62,000 bases of DNA from Acanthaster planci (taxonomy: Eukaryota > Echinodermata > Asteroidea > Valvatida > Acanthasteridae), in assembly GCF_001949145.1 (NCBI RefSeq), contig NW_019091554.1, positions 223,898-285,897 of the forward strand, in the 5' to 3' direction. Below, piece after piece: positions 1 through 11,621 of the stretch. How positions within the stretch are numbered: position 1 is the first letter of the stretch; each line of letters begins with the position of its first letter. Made by a program: the position numbers and the translations under genes. Below the pieces are notes generated by a model. That model was not told the DNA's origin and made no database searches. It worked only from the letters and a program-made list of their open reading frames with translations.

Positions 1-44
1 TATTCTCAGTCCTTAGAAACCTTTTCTTCCTCAATTCTCGCTAG

Positions 45-3000
45 ATTTTCTCATAGCATCCAAACGACTCGTCACTAACCTCGTGTTCATGGCGCTGTTG
101 GTAGGAAGTATCTTCGATCTGGCGATAGCTGCTTCCTTCGGGTTCTTCCTGGCAAAATTTCTCCAGATTCAGTTCAACATACCGGCAGCTCAGTCTTCCT
201 TATTCGTTGGTATATTGCCATCAACCCATGTTGTCCCAGTAATACTAAAGTTATACATGTCGGAACCGTTAAGAACTGTATCAAATATTTCAATACATGT
301 CCAAAACAAAAGACAACTACGTGTTCGGTTATTAAAGCGAGGAGGTCACTATTAACCAGCAAAGTTTGGAGTAAGAATCTAAGACAAGTAGCAATGACTA
401 GTTCTCTGAATTTTATGTCAACTGACAGAATACCATTAACCATTCGTTGTCACTGAGGATGTAAACCATTTGATGTATGGACATAAAAACTTCAATCTGA
501 TGTCCTCGTGTCCTTCCCCTCTCCAAGGTATTATCATTACGCCTGGGGCCTTCCTTGGCAACATTTTTGGTGGATTACTGGTCAAGAAGCTCAACTTGGA
601 TTCCAAAGGATGCGGCAAGGTTGTTCTGACACTCGGTGTGATAAGCATGTGCTTCGTACCAGTCGTATACTTCCTTTCATGTCCCGAACCAACTTACGCC
701 GGCAATATGAACGGGGTAATCAGGTGAGAGAGTGGTCAAACCACTGCTTAAACATGTCTCATTCTAAAGTTAGAGCAGCTAACGTAATATTTACGTGCGC
801 TCTCCAAGTAGTATCGCTTGCTGGCATTGCCACTCGAAGTCCTGGAGAACAAGATGGCTCAGACTGCTAGAAAGGTAGAATAGCCAAAAGCGTACAAACA
901 AGTCGAAACTTGCAATTGGCCAACACAAGCTGCTCGAGAAAGGGCGTCTGTTGTCAGCACGTCTCCACGTCTCAGTGGCAGACGAACACCGAGATGTAGC
1001 TCTGCCTCAGCCAGTCAGTGAATGAGTTGAGATATTCGTTTTAGACAGAGACGCGTACAGAGAGATTTACAATATTAAAGGAAATTTACTCCAATTAGTC
1101 CATTATCTTTCATTCGCGTAGCACAACCAACCCGTGCAACGAAGATTGCAAATGCTCCGCCGGGCGATATGAACCAGTTTGTGGCCATGACGGACTGGTA
1201 TACGCCACACCGTGTTTTGCTGGCTGCACTGGGAAGCAAGAAAATCAGACAGACGACCCTAATGTCAATCTCACGGTAAGAAAGCAACTACTTTCTGGTT
1301 TCAACTGCGGCCTTTTTCATCTGTATCTAACCTATTGAAAGAAAATTAATGATTTCAGAGAAGCACTGGGTTTGATGTTACGTGTATCGTGAAAAAAATT
1401 AAACTAGGGTTTTAAAGTATAAATACACTACTGGTTGCAACGATATATAAAGGGGGAAAAAACCCTTTGCAATTCTTACAGTAATTCCAGACTATTTGGA
1501 TTGTACTGTATTATTCTCCACCCATGCGGTATAGAATGTGTATAGTATTAAAATATGCGTATTTACATTTTAGGCGACTTTTAACCCTTCTTTCATGTAA
1601 GCAGTGACGGTTTCTAGGCCTCGCTTGAAATGCATAGCAATCGTGTAAAGTGTGCTTGTGAAACCAGTCTGAGCTGAAGGGTTGACCTGTACAATTGATA
1701 ACCTGATAGGCCCTATCAAATTATGACCTGGTTGTCAGTTGTATTCAGAAGGCTTGGAGCTTGACTTCAAACATGAAAAGTTGTGGTAACAGGATTAGCT
1801 ATGGATAACAACCGAAGAATACATTACTTGAGGCTGGGTGCATGAGACACACCAAATAACATGGAGCCCATAAGTTTCACTCTTCCCTCGTACGCAGTTC
1901 TGAGGAATTCACCTCAAATTGAGTGTAACCTGGAAAAATGGAACACTAATGAAGAAATATTCACTAAATAGGTGTCAATTTAGGACAAATCGCCAGGTCC
2001 TTCTAAACAAATGAGACAGGACAGAAAAGTCTATGATCTCATGAAAAACAAAATGTGAAAAGAAAGAACTACTTTAGTGAACAACCGAGAAACCAATTTG
2101 TTAAATAACTTATTAGCCAACTGTGAACTTGAGGAAAACCTCTCTTCTGGGACTACAGGTGAACAAATATATAACCCAAAAATGAAAAAAAAATCAACCC
2201 CCTCAAAATGGAAGTTTCCTCAGACCCTAAACCTAAGACTTGATTAAAGATCACCTCTAAGGAAAACATGTTTTCTCTCATTTTACCTGTTCAAATAAAT
2301 ATGGAAGCATTCAAATCGAACGCAGTGTTATTTGTCTTCAGAGCTCAACTATAACAAGCTTAAAAAAGGAATTTTTTTCTGTTCATGTAAAGATGCGAAT
2401 TCTGAATGTTATTTACGTCATTCGAAACAGAGAAAACGAGGGGAGCTCTCACCTTGTGTTCGTATAAACCCTTCTGCATGCCCAACAATGGCCAAGGGCT
2501 CATCCATCGTAGTTATAGTTGAGCTCTAAAGACAAGTGACACTGCGTTCGATTTGGATGTTTCCATATTTATTTGAACAGATAAATCAGAGAAAGCATGT
2601 TTACATAGAGGTGCTCTTGAAACTTCATTAGGTAGTCTAAAGAAACAGAATCAGGTACTAAAAAACTTTAAATACCCAAAGCAAAACCCCACACAGTATC
2701 AAGGAAAGGCACAAATCGATTCTAATCAAATTTCAACAACCTGTGGAGAAAAGAAAAATGGAAAACTTATAAATGAATGTTACAACAAAGAAAAATTCAG
2801 TGCATTAAGCAATTAAAGCATTGAAGGCTAGTACATGTGCATGTACATGGGAAGCTTAATACTTATCATAACTTTCAGCCAACCACATGGCAATAATAAG
2901 TACAAACGTTTACACATATGCCAAAAAATCATGACTAAAATAGTCAAGAATAACATGGCAAGTTTAAATCTGTTCATACATCTCCAGTCACTTTGATTCA

Positions 3001-5865
3001 AGTCATTAAAAAAGAACTTCCAGCTCCTAACTTCCTTCCACTTTCAGCATCTCAAGACCTCACTATGAACTCACAAAACCCATTGTCTCCAAAGCAACCT
3101 TACGTTAGAAACATTTTCCTAAAAGAATGCTTGAAAAATGAAATCGAAGAGCAACAATAGGAACAATTCGATTTTATCTCTCAAAACACGTGAACTTCTA
3201 AAACATACCAATTATCCAAAGAAACAAAAACTTCCTTTAAAACTTCAATTAAAATACATATCCTTCCTACAGTGCATTAACGAAGGAAAAGAACATTCAA
3301 GTAGCCCAAGGATCAGAAATAATTAAACAGCTTATACGGCTGGGCTAATACTGCGCAACTCCTAGAACTCAGGTCAGGTTTTACACATCTTCAGAGCAGA
3401 CTTACACATGTGCACCCTTGGCTGCTTAGAAGACAAAGACCCTATGCATGTCTAGTCATAGAGCTGAATGCTCCATAAACACTTCATACAGGGGTACACA
3501 CAATTCCAGATTTTGCTGGGTAAACGGGGGCACCACTCCTATCTAGCCACGTGTGATACAAAAAAGATGAAATTTACCTCTGCTACGTGAGCATGGATTA
3601 AGAACTTAAAGCGCAGTGGCTCAAAAACAGGCTATGTCATGTACTGTGCAGCATTGTTGGTAACACAAGATATTGCTATTGTTCGTATGTCATTTGTTGC
3701 GCCAAAATATAGGTCTACACTGGATGTTCTTGTAGCGCAGCCAATGCAACAGACGAGTTCTCAAGACAGGCGATAGCGGGTTCTTGTGAGCAAACATGTA
3801 ACATGGTGTATTACGCTGCAGTTTTCCTCTTCTGCCTCGTCACAGTTGGGACGCCGGCCAAGAATCCCTTGCTCATGATGACAATGAGGTATCTTTTTAT
3901 AACTTCTTCCACAGCGAGAGCAAATCAGTTATCATTGCTGTTTCATAATAATAAACCACTGCAGCAAGTCAGTAATGCATTCCACCGTTCTTTGCCGCTT
4001 AGCGCGTACGATTTAGTGTGAAACTACTATCAGAGTGCACTTCCCATTTCATTTCAACAGGAGTGTTGGAGACGATAAGACCTACGCTCTCGGAATACAG
4101 TCTCTGTTTGGTCGAGCTTTAGGTAAATTTCTTCGAGTTTGATTATCTTGTGTGGGTTTCGTGTTCATATTGTTTTGGTGTCATGCACACTCCCCAAAAC
4201 AGCGTCTAGAGCTTAAACATTTTTTGGTGTACCCACATTTTAACACGTTTAATACGTGGCCTGTTCACCGGAATGTATTTAAATTTTAAATGTTTTCTCC
4301 ATGGTACATGTTTTTAGATTTGTGAGATCAACTTAGCATTTAAACACATTCCTAAAAATATTTCTGTACAACGTCTGTGCATGTCAAAGGTGAAAAAGTA
4401 TAAAAAAGGGGGTGCATATGAAGTGTCAGAAATGTGTTAAACTCCAAGCGCCTTCTGCAGTGTAAGGTGTGAGCTTCCAGCCTTTACCAGTGTCGCTGTT
4501 AGCCTTGACTGTTCCCCGTAACAGCTCGCCCGTGGCTTCATGGGTAATACAGTCAACTAGACCACACTATGGAGAGTCCGGATTGTGTCTGCTGTGGTCG
4601 ATCACTTTTACCAGTTTGAACAACTTTCACGGTAGCAAAGTTTTCAACTAGTTTTTCAACTTCACAATACCACTAAAACGTGTCACAGGAAAAGCCAGGG
4701 ATCCTGTTGAACAGTTCAATGCCCCTGCAAAGCTTCCAGTTGAAAGGAATTTTATGTAAAGTACGTCCATTGATGGCGTTTGTAACTTTTCTAACCTGTT
4801 TGCATCAGGGTTCCTACCAGCTCCGCTGTACTTTGGTGCTGCGATCGAAGGCGCCTGTATTCTAGACCGAATCGAGTGTGGCGTCGCTGGTGATTGTCTC
4901 ATCTACAACACCCAGCTCTTCCGCATAATCTACCTCGGAACCTTCTTCGGCTTGCAAGTAAAAATTACAAAATAAAAAAGGAATCACCGAATTAACCATT
5001 TCATGTTTTCAAGCTTGGCTTTTGAGGTGCATACGCGACCAAAAGTAATGGAAGTTATTGTTTATCAAACGAAACCAATTACAATTACTTTCACGGCACT
5101 CCACTTGAAAAGGATCCTCTATAACTCAAAGGACACGTTTTAAGAAACACCCGTCCTTTTATTAAAACCTCCGAGGCCACACCAGCTCTGAATTTGACAA
5201 TATATCAGATGTTTACTGAATCATATAGATCAAACCGACAAGAACCTTATCCCTTGACTGATATTCATCAGGTTGGATCGTGGATTTGCTATGTAGCTGC
5301 CACGGTGGGAGTGTTCAGGAATTCCCGGAAGGAAAAGGAACAGGAAGACCACGCAGAAGAACTTCAGGTACGATGTAGGCCTTATCGTGAGTTTAAATAT
5401 CTCATTTGTTGCCTTACATCTAATCTTTCTAGTCTAAAAGCTCTTGGGCAAACGCAAATGGGCAAACTTGATGATCTTTTTTTTTTCAGAAAAAAAGGTT
5501 TAAAAACAGAAATTAATCTTTCTTTAAAAAGCTCTTCTATTAGTTGATAAATCTACCAACATAAATCCAATAATTTGATCAGTTCTCTCTCGCATTTTCA
5601 TACAGATGTTTTATCAAAAGTTAGCCAACATTTTGACACTGCAGACACCTGCAAATTTTTGTCTTCTTTATACTGATTAAAATACTGAAGTCATTTTTGC
5701 CAATACCTTTCCCATCGCACGATACTAAACAGGAGTCAGCGTAACGAGTCTGATTTGTTCTTATTTCAGGATGGTGCCATGCAGAGCGGGCTCAACGGAA
5801 ACTACAACAAAGGCTACGAGGTCGACTGCGAGGTGGGGACACAGACTGATTTCACCAGTCTGTGA
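45..5865 (+). CDS. OATP/SLCO family organic anion transporter, gene A (5' part missing)
   Basis: Eight coding exons are visible: 45-209, 528-723, 1122-1275, 3713-3888, 4061-4122, 4809-4957, 5272-5367 and 5770-5865 (stop TGA 5863-5865). All introns are GT-AG. Every exon has the same length and phase as exons 4-11 of gene B, so about 280 N-terminal residues (TM1-TM6) lie left of the window. The visible 363 codons cover TM7 (FVFM-like start, ASFGFFLAKF), TM8-TM9 (GIIITPGAFLGN, PVVYFLSCPEPTYAG), the Kazal-like loop (exon 1122-1275 plus the start of the next; ten Cys, including CNEDCKCSAGRYEPVCG), TM10, then GFLPAPLYFGAAIEGAC at TM11 and TM12. The C-terminus is FTSL, a class I PDZ ligand. The family exchanges amphipathic organic anions across the plasma membrane; the substrate is unknown. 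It is closest to gene B (exon 9 nearly identical). No frameshift is seen, so it looks functional. Confidence 0.9.
1276..3712 (+). other. Gene A intron between the two Kazal-loop exons
   Basis: This 2.4-kb intron has donor GTAAGA at 1276 and acceptor ending AG at 3712. It is AT-rich and holds the foldback element at 2249-2616. No coding exon or RNA gene was recognised in the rest. Confidence 0.7.
2249..2616. mobile_element. Foldback/MITE-like inverted-repeat element in gene A intron
   Basis: The arms at about 2249-2355 and 2512-2616 are inverted copies of each other over roughly 105 bp with few mismatches. Both contain, in opposite orientation, CTGTTCAAATAAATATGGAA and AGAGCTCAACTATAAC. A unique centre of about 156 bp separates them. 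There is no transposase ORF. This is the structure of a foldback or long-TIR MITE. A clear target-site duplication was not found. Confidence 0.7.
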
Positions 5866-6028
5866 TCCAATCGTGACCCCTCAGCTTATCAACCTGCTCA
5901 AAGGCAGCTTTTACAACAATGACCCCTGCCCTGGCCAATCAACGACATGCCATGTGCGTAAAACTAAAACAGATAAAAATCTGGGCATCGTGAAAAGTTT
6001 CTTCCATTGATTTAGAGGTGTATTCCCA

Positions 6029-6034
6029 AATAAA
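6029..6034 (+). promoter_or_regulatory. Candidate polyadenylation signal of gene A
   Basis: Canonical AATAAA 164 bp downstream of the gene A stop codon. It is the first such hexamer after the stop. Cleavage at this site is inferred, not shown. Confidence 0.45.
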
Positions 6035-8859
6035 CATCACAAAACAAGCACAAATGATTAGGATTTAGACCAACTGACTGGCTTCCACACGTTGCATTTT
6101 TTGAAACACAGTGGAACACGCCAAAAACAAAATTCTCATCAAAGAAGCTCAAAAAAATTGATTGTTAATGTTGTTCAAATAACAAAGAAAAGTTGAACTC
6201 AAGCAAAATCTGGTACAAAGGTATATAAAGTGTCGATGGTTTTGAAACAATTTAACAAAATGTTATCAAAGCAAAACATCAATCGTATCTCTCCAACACC
6301 AGCGCCGACGAAAAATATGGTTTGGTAAAAGCAACAAAAAAATCAGTCACCGTTATTTAGAAAATGTTGCATGAGACCGTTAGCAGGGCATGTTATTTCG
6401 AATGTTTACCTTCTTGTATTTAATGTATACCTGTGAAGAAATATATCTGGGTTGGATTTTAAGTAGGGCCTTACGGCCTTTAGAATAAATCTTACGGTGC
6501 TTGAAAGACGATATTTTCCTAAGAGTTGGTAAACAGATTGCTCACGGGTACCTGAATGAGGTTTTTATTTTAGGCTCAACCGAACAAAGTGAATATTGAA
6601 CCAATAAAAATAAAATAAAGAATAATTCAATGATTCGTTAACCGCCAAAGCGCGTTATAAAACTTCACCTAACCTCCATGCATAACCACTTAGTTTGAAT
6701 CTAAATTTTAACCCCGCGAGGCAATCTGAATTTTTACTCACACGGTCTCGGGAGCGGACTATTCCGTTGAGTCCGTTTCAATTTTCAGGGTTGCAGAGCC
6801 CTGCGTCCGTCTTAAAGGTATATTAATGCACCAAAAGTACATCACAGTACCGTGGGGGGCCGTTTTCCCGGGATATTCCAATTTAAAAAGGGCCTCGCCA
6901 CGCGCCAGCCAAGCCATACCACCACCACAACACCCCCAACCAAAATAACACTTCAGAGACAGCCGAAACAGGCCTCTGACAAGTTCCAGACAGCTGTCAC
7001 TGATAAAAAGCATTCCACTGCCTGCCCCAGGCACCGTTTTGTAAACAACCCATTAGATTGTACACAAGGGACCACTTAGCACACAATCCTATGGGAATTG
7101 GCTGGAGGCTGGCTCAAGGCTGTCTGGGTTTTTTTGCATTTTTTCTGGCTTGGGGAGGCCCCGGCTGTAAAGTGACTAAACCAGATTTTTCAGCATGTAC
7201 AGGGGTAGGATATGATAAATAGTCGTTGCATTTGGAAGAAAAAAAATTAAACGTTAATTAGCTCTAATGGACTCGCCAAAAGAGGACGTTTCCTCTACCA
7301 CTTCAGTAATTTTGGATCAAAGTTAGCATGCCAGCCTGCTAGAAAGAAAAGCAAAATTCCCGAGGTTTTTAAGACAAAAGGCCTCAGTTCTTCTATGATT
7401 TTTTGGTTTGCTTTTTCATTTTCAAATTAATTCTATCGAACAATACCTGAAAAACCTTTTACCTTAAGCTTTAATTTCACTGTTTTCTTTCTAAAAATAC
7501 TTCTGCACATTGTACGGTATTTTTATGTTCTTTGATACAGCTTATTCTAATTTTATATTTACACATATTCTGGCATTTTACTGCGTCATTTAAGTGAAAA
7601 TGTCTCCACTTTTAATATTTTATAATAGTCTCTTTAATTTCAATAAGCACTTTAATATATAAGAGGATGGTATGTTTATATTATATGAGCTTGAATATCG
7701 TCTTTTATTTAATTTACACTTGTTATACAATCATATATATTCCTTTCAACCTTTTGAAATAACATTTCGAAACTTGAACTTTTCATTAATTTAATGAGAC
7801 CAAGGTTTTGCAGTTACTAATCGTTCTTTCACTCAGTTTGTTTGGATTTCCATTATGTTTTCAGTAACATTAGTGGGGGGAAACAGGATTTTGCCCTTTA
7901 ATGTAAAGTAAGTATGTCTGTAACGTGTGCTCACCGACTCATGGAAAAGCCCTTTAATGAACGCCGCTGTATCCGGGGAGAAAGCTCCTTACTCATGTAA
8001 ACGATGGGTACATCCGCTTACTATAAGGTAGTGCCGCTCATGGCACTTCTCAGGAATAACAGTAAATAAACTATGAAATGAAGACTTCCGGTCCATGTAA
8101 ACATGGCTTACTTTTTGGGCTGTCTGGGATATTTTAAGGGGATCGGTTGTTTACCTTTTTGTACGTTGTAGAGACCACTTGCGGATTAATAGAATAACTT
8201 TGTCTGAGTACATATTTGGCCGCCAGCAGAGCTGTCGCTCTCTCTGTCTTCCACGCTGCAGAGGTCGATCACAATGAAAGGTTGCTGACCCGTTTGACCC
8301 TAAAATTACCTGTTTGGGAGATCAATGTGTGCGCTATCCGTATACTGACGGTAAGCTTGTAGCTTATCCCTTCTGGTAATGGGATTTGAGTTGAGTAAAT
8401 CAATTATTAAGAGGTGTATTTTCTGGCTGTTTTACTGATCGTTATTGGAACGTTCCGACATGTGTAACGTGCACTATGCATGCAACCAACTCGTGTACAT
8501 ATTTATTGCAGTAGCCTGACTGTGGGTGAAAGAGCACGCTGGCTTGGGGGGTTTTCTTTTCCGTTTACCACCGTGGCTGGGCTGGGGTTTGCGTTCACTA
8601 CTGTAATATTGTTCTGGTTGACTGCCGATGATAGTTCCTGATATCATCCTGGGCTGGGGAACAACTACGGAATAAAGCCTGGTCAAGAGCATACCGTACC
8701 CCTGTGGCGTTGAGTCATTTCTCGAGTGGTACACACCCTCGTCACACCGAGGTGGAGTTCACACCCCCCTCTCCTTGACAGGAGCCGACCCGCCCCTGTT
8801 CCAAGACGTTAGTAAAGTCTCAACCGCCTTTCATGAAACTGATATAAGACTAACTTCAT

Positions 8860-8920
8860 TGCTGGCTTGCTAGCTTGCTGGCTGGCTGGCTGGTTGGCTG
8901 GCTGGTTGGCAGGCTGGTTT
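8860..8920. repeat. TGGC/GGCT-rich tetranucleotide microsatellite
   Basis: About 60 bp of imperfect tandem GGCT/TGGT units (TTGCTGGCTGGCTGGCTGG type). It sits immediately left of the 423-bp tandem duplication. Confidence 0.8.
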
Positions 8921-9762
8921 TAGCGTTGCAAGTCACCGAGTTTAAATCACCAATTTGAGGCGCAACTTCGAAAGAAAGTGGTTTAAAATCTTTAGATTCT
9001 GTAATATCTTTTTCCAGTGTTCTACTTCAATGGAGGTGAGGATAAAATAAATGGAACCCCCCATTTAATGATGCCTCCTGGAGCCAAAGACAAGCTTCCC
9101 TGAAATTCTTTCAAAGCCCCCTTTTTGCCTTTAAGCGCGTTTTTTTATTTAGGTAATTCAAGTTTGAAAGTACAGCGTATTTCCACACAGAGTTTCCTGT
9201 TTATTTTGCTAGCACGTTGCCTACGTTCACAAGGACATATTGATCTTCATGGCGTTGGGCAAAATGCATTAAACCTACGTCATACCAGTCCGCTCAGGTT
9301 GTTTCCTTTTTATACTGACACAAACGGTTGCTTGCCTTGGTTTTAGCAACGTAATTCACCAAGTTGACCTCACCAATTACATCTTTAGATTCTTTAATTT
9401 CTTTTTTTCTGGTGTTCTTCTTTCGTGGAGATGAGAAGAATATGAATGAAATCCTCCATTTAATGATGCCCCCTACAGTGCCAATGACAGGTTTCCCTGA
9501 AATGCTTTCAAAGCCGACTTTTGACCCTACACACATTCTATGACTTAGGTAATTCAAGTTTGAGCCCACAGCGTATATCCACACAGTTTCGTGTTTAATT
9601 TGCCAGCGCGTTGTTTACGTTCACAAGGACATATCGATTCAAATTCCATTCTTCATGGCGTTGGGGAAATACACAAAACCTATAGAAATCAACAACGGTT
9701 GCTACGTTATACCAGTCCGGACAGGGTGTTTCTTTTCATCCTGACATAAACGGTTGCTTTAG
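8921..9762. repeat. Two-copy tandem repeat, period about 423 bp, upstream of gene B
   Basis: Copy 1 (8921-9343) and copy 2 (9344-9762) both start TAGC-AACG/GTTG and share, in the same order, ATCTTTAGATTCT, CCATTTAATGATGCC, TAGGTAATTCAAGTTTGA, TTCACAAGGACATAT, TTCATGGCGTTGGG, CATACCAGTCCG/TATACCAGTCCG and AAACGGTTGCTT. A third, diverged, partial copy lies at 18772-18954 upstream of gene C. No open reading frame spans a unit. Origin (transposon fragment or local duplication) is unresolved. Confidence 0.75.
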
Positions 9763-11077
9763 AATCATGCAAATGAGTATTTCTAGAGTCGAGATTCACT
9801 GTGTCTAGCTCACTGTGTCACCTGGGGCCCACATACAAAAAACTTTTGAGGGAAAGTGGAAGTTTGCATTTTGATATCTTCGTTCTTGACTCTCTGAGTA
9901 ACTGATATCCTGTGCAGTGATGCTGTAGTCTTGCAGTGCCAAGTGCTGAAATCTCGTAAATTTCGGACCCGGACGCCATCAAAGTTATGACCACTGATGA
10001 TGCAGTGTATAAAGCATTTTTCCCAAAAACATTTTAACTATTTCAAGCACTTCAGGAATACAGACACATTTCCCAATCCTCACTTTTAACATGATCATTT
10101 GCTTTTACTCGTAGAAACTTTCATCTTTTCAATTACCACTGGCGTACCTCGCGTAAATGGCGTATCCAATTAATCTGTGCAATCAACATCCCTAAAACGC
10201 GTTATATACCTCTATAAAAAAAGCAAGCGACGAAGTTACAATAGTCATCGTTTTCCAAACGCTCATATTTGCAGTATTTGGTAGTTCACACTGTGGATGT
10301 CGACCAATTCGATAGATGTCCCAACTTTCTTGAACGTGATCAATGATGCAACAAGCCGTTCGCTCTCTTTGCCCTTAATATGTGGAATAACACGTTTCAA
10401 CACGGTAACACCGCAAAACACCGACGCGAGCCTGTATGGGATGGTCGGAGGGCCCCTGTATGTTGAGCAGCGAAAACCTCCAAAAACGGAGCTCTCTTAG
10501 ACTTGGATCAGTCCTTCCTACTGATACGCTAAAACGCAGATAAGAGAGTAGGTGCCCATTTTACTGGACGCAAAGCAGCTATCTTTTTTCATGCATTAGA
10601 TTAAAGGGCAGCCACATTCGAACAAACGTCAAAAGCAAGTTGTGAATTCCTTGTACAGTCTGTTTTATATTTCACAGGAGCTCTAACTTTCCGGACATTA
10701 ATTTCTTCCACTTTGTAGCCTATTAATTTCATTATAATAGTTTATGTTGATAGGGCTCTATACATTCACATCAACACGATGACAGTTTCTTTAATTGTTG
10801 TATTGTTCTCCCCAGCCTCTGGTCAAGTTCCTTTGATTGTCTGAAAATTTAAATTAACAAAAGGTTCCAAGTCTTAGGCACTAAAAATTGGTATCGTGAC
10901 AAAACAGGAATGAAGACCGCCCAGGATCACACGAACGTCAGTGTGGTCTGCATGGCGTTAAATTCTGTTTTATGGCAACAAGTCCAATATTCATTATTCA
11001 TAACTCACGTCGAGGCATAAGCCCTTTGGTCAGCACTGTGGACTGGGGAAAAAGTAGATTTTTTTTTTATTAAACAT

Positions 11078-11160
11078 GTCACAGCTGTGACAATCACTGT
11101 TTTGCTCAAGGTTAACCAATCGAGTTACGCGAAGGGCTCGTGTTGTGCTTTGCAGCCAAT
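11078..11160 (+). promoter_or_regulatory. Candidate promoter region of gene B
   Basis: Three elements lie 460-545 bp before the gene B start codon: a perfect 14-bp palindrome GTCACAGCTGTGAC (11078-11091, with E-box CAGCTG), a CCAAT box in ACCAATCGA (11115-11123), and CGTGTTGT (11139-11146) followed by a second CCAAT at 11156-11160. The block CCAATCGA...CGTGTTGT recurs upstream of gene C at almost the same internal spacing (see finding). No clear TATA box was seen. The assignment is inference from position and paralogue conservation. Confidence 0.4.
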
Positions 11161-11621
11161 GATTGAGAGACTTCTCCAGTCAATCCGAAAGGAAAGGGGC
11201 ATGGTTTCAGCGTGTAGTGACTAACTTTGGTCAAATATCAAAGCATATACAGGCTGGAGTTCTTTTAATAGGCAGGTCACTGGACATTTCTCCTTTATAC
11301 ATCAACTGCACTAAGCACTCAGTCGCCGGGTGTATAGTTGTTCTCATCTCCACGGTAAGGTAACGTATTGTGGTTTCTTGATAAGTGAAAGTGTTTTGCA
11401 AACCCATTAGGCCTACTTTAAAACTTCCAATTTTGAAACTTACGAAAAACTAGCAGTACAATTAAAAATTGTTCAAGCAAGAGTTCATGACTACTGAATC
11501 AAAGCTGCAATGTATGTTACATAAACTGCTCTAACTTTTTTCTTTTGACTTCCAGTGCTTGATCCAGTCACGGGCCCGTTCTTCGTATTGTTTCTATTAA
11601 TGTGTTACAAGGCTTGAAATA
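11161..11621 (+). other. Candidate 5' UTR exon and intron of gene B
   Basis: A strong donor (CACG/GTAAGG) at 11354/11355 and a strong acceptor with a T-rich tract (CTTTTGACTTCCAG) ending at 11555 define a likely 201-bp intron in the 5' UTR. The second UTR exon would be 11556-11621. Gene C also has an acceptor (CTCTAACTTGCAG, ending 22752) 38 bp before its ATG, and gene D has one (TTTTTGTTCACAG, ending 47668) 33 bp before its ATG. A leader intron therefore seems to be shared by the cluster. The 5' end of the leader exon is not defined. Confidence 0.45.

Larger units (their letters stand above)
5866..11077. other. Intergenic region between genes A and B
   Basis: This spacer of about 5.2 kb starts with gene A's 3' UTR. 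An AATAAA at 6029-6034 lies about 165 bp after the stop, and another is at 6603-6608. The short ORFs here lack recognisable domains. Apart from the TGGC-rich microsatellite and the 423-bp tandem repeat listed separately, I see no gene. Confidence 0.6.
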
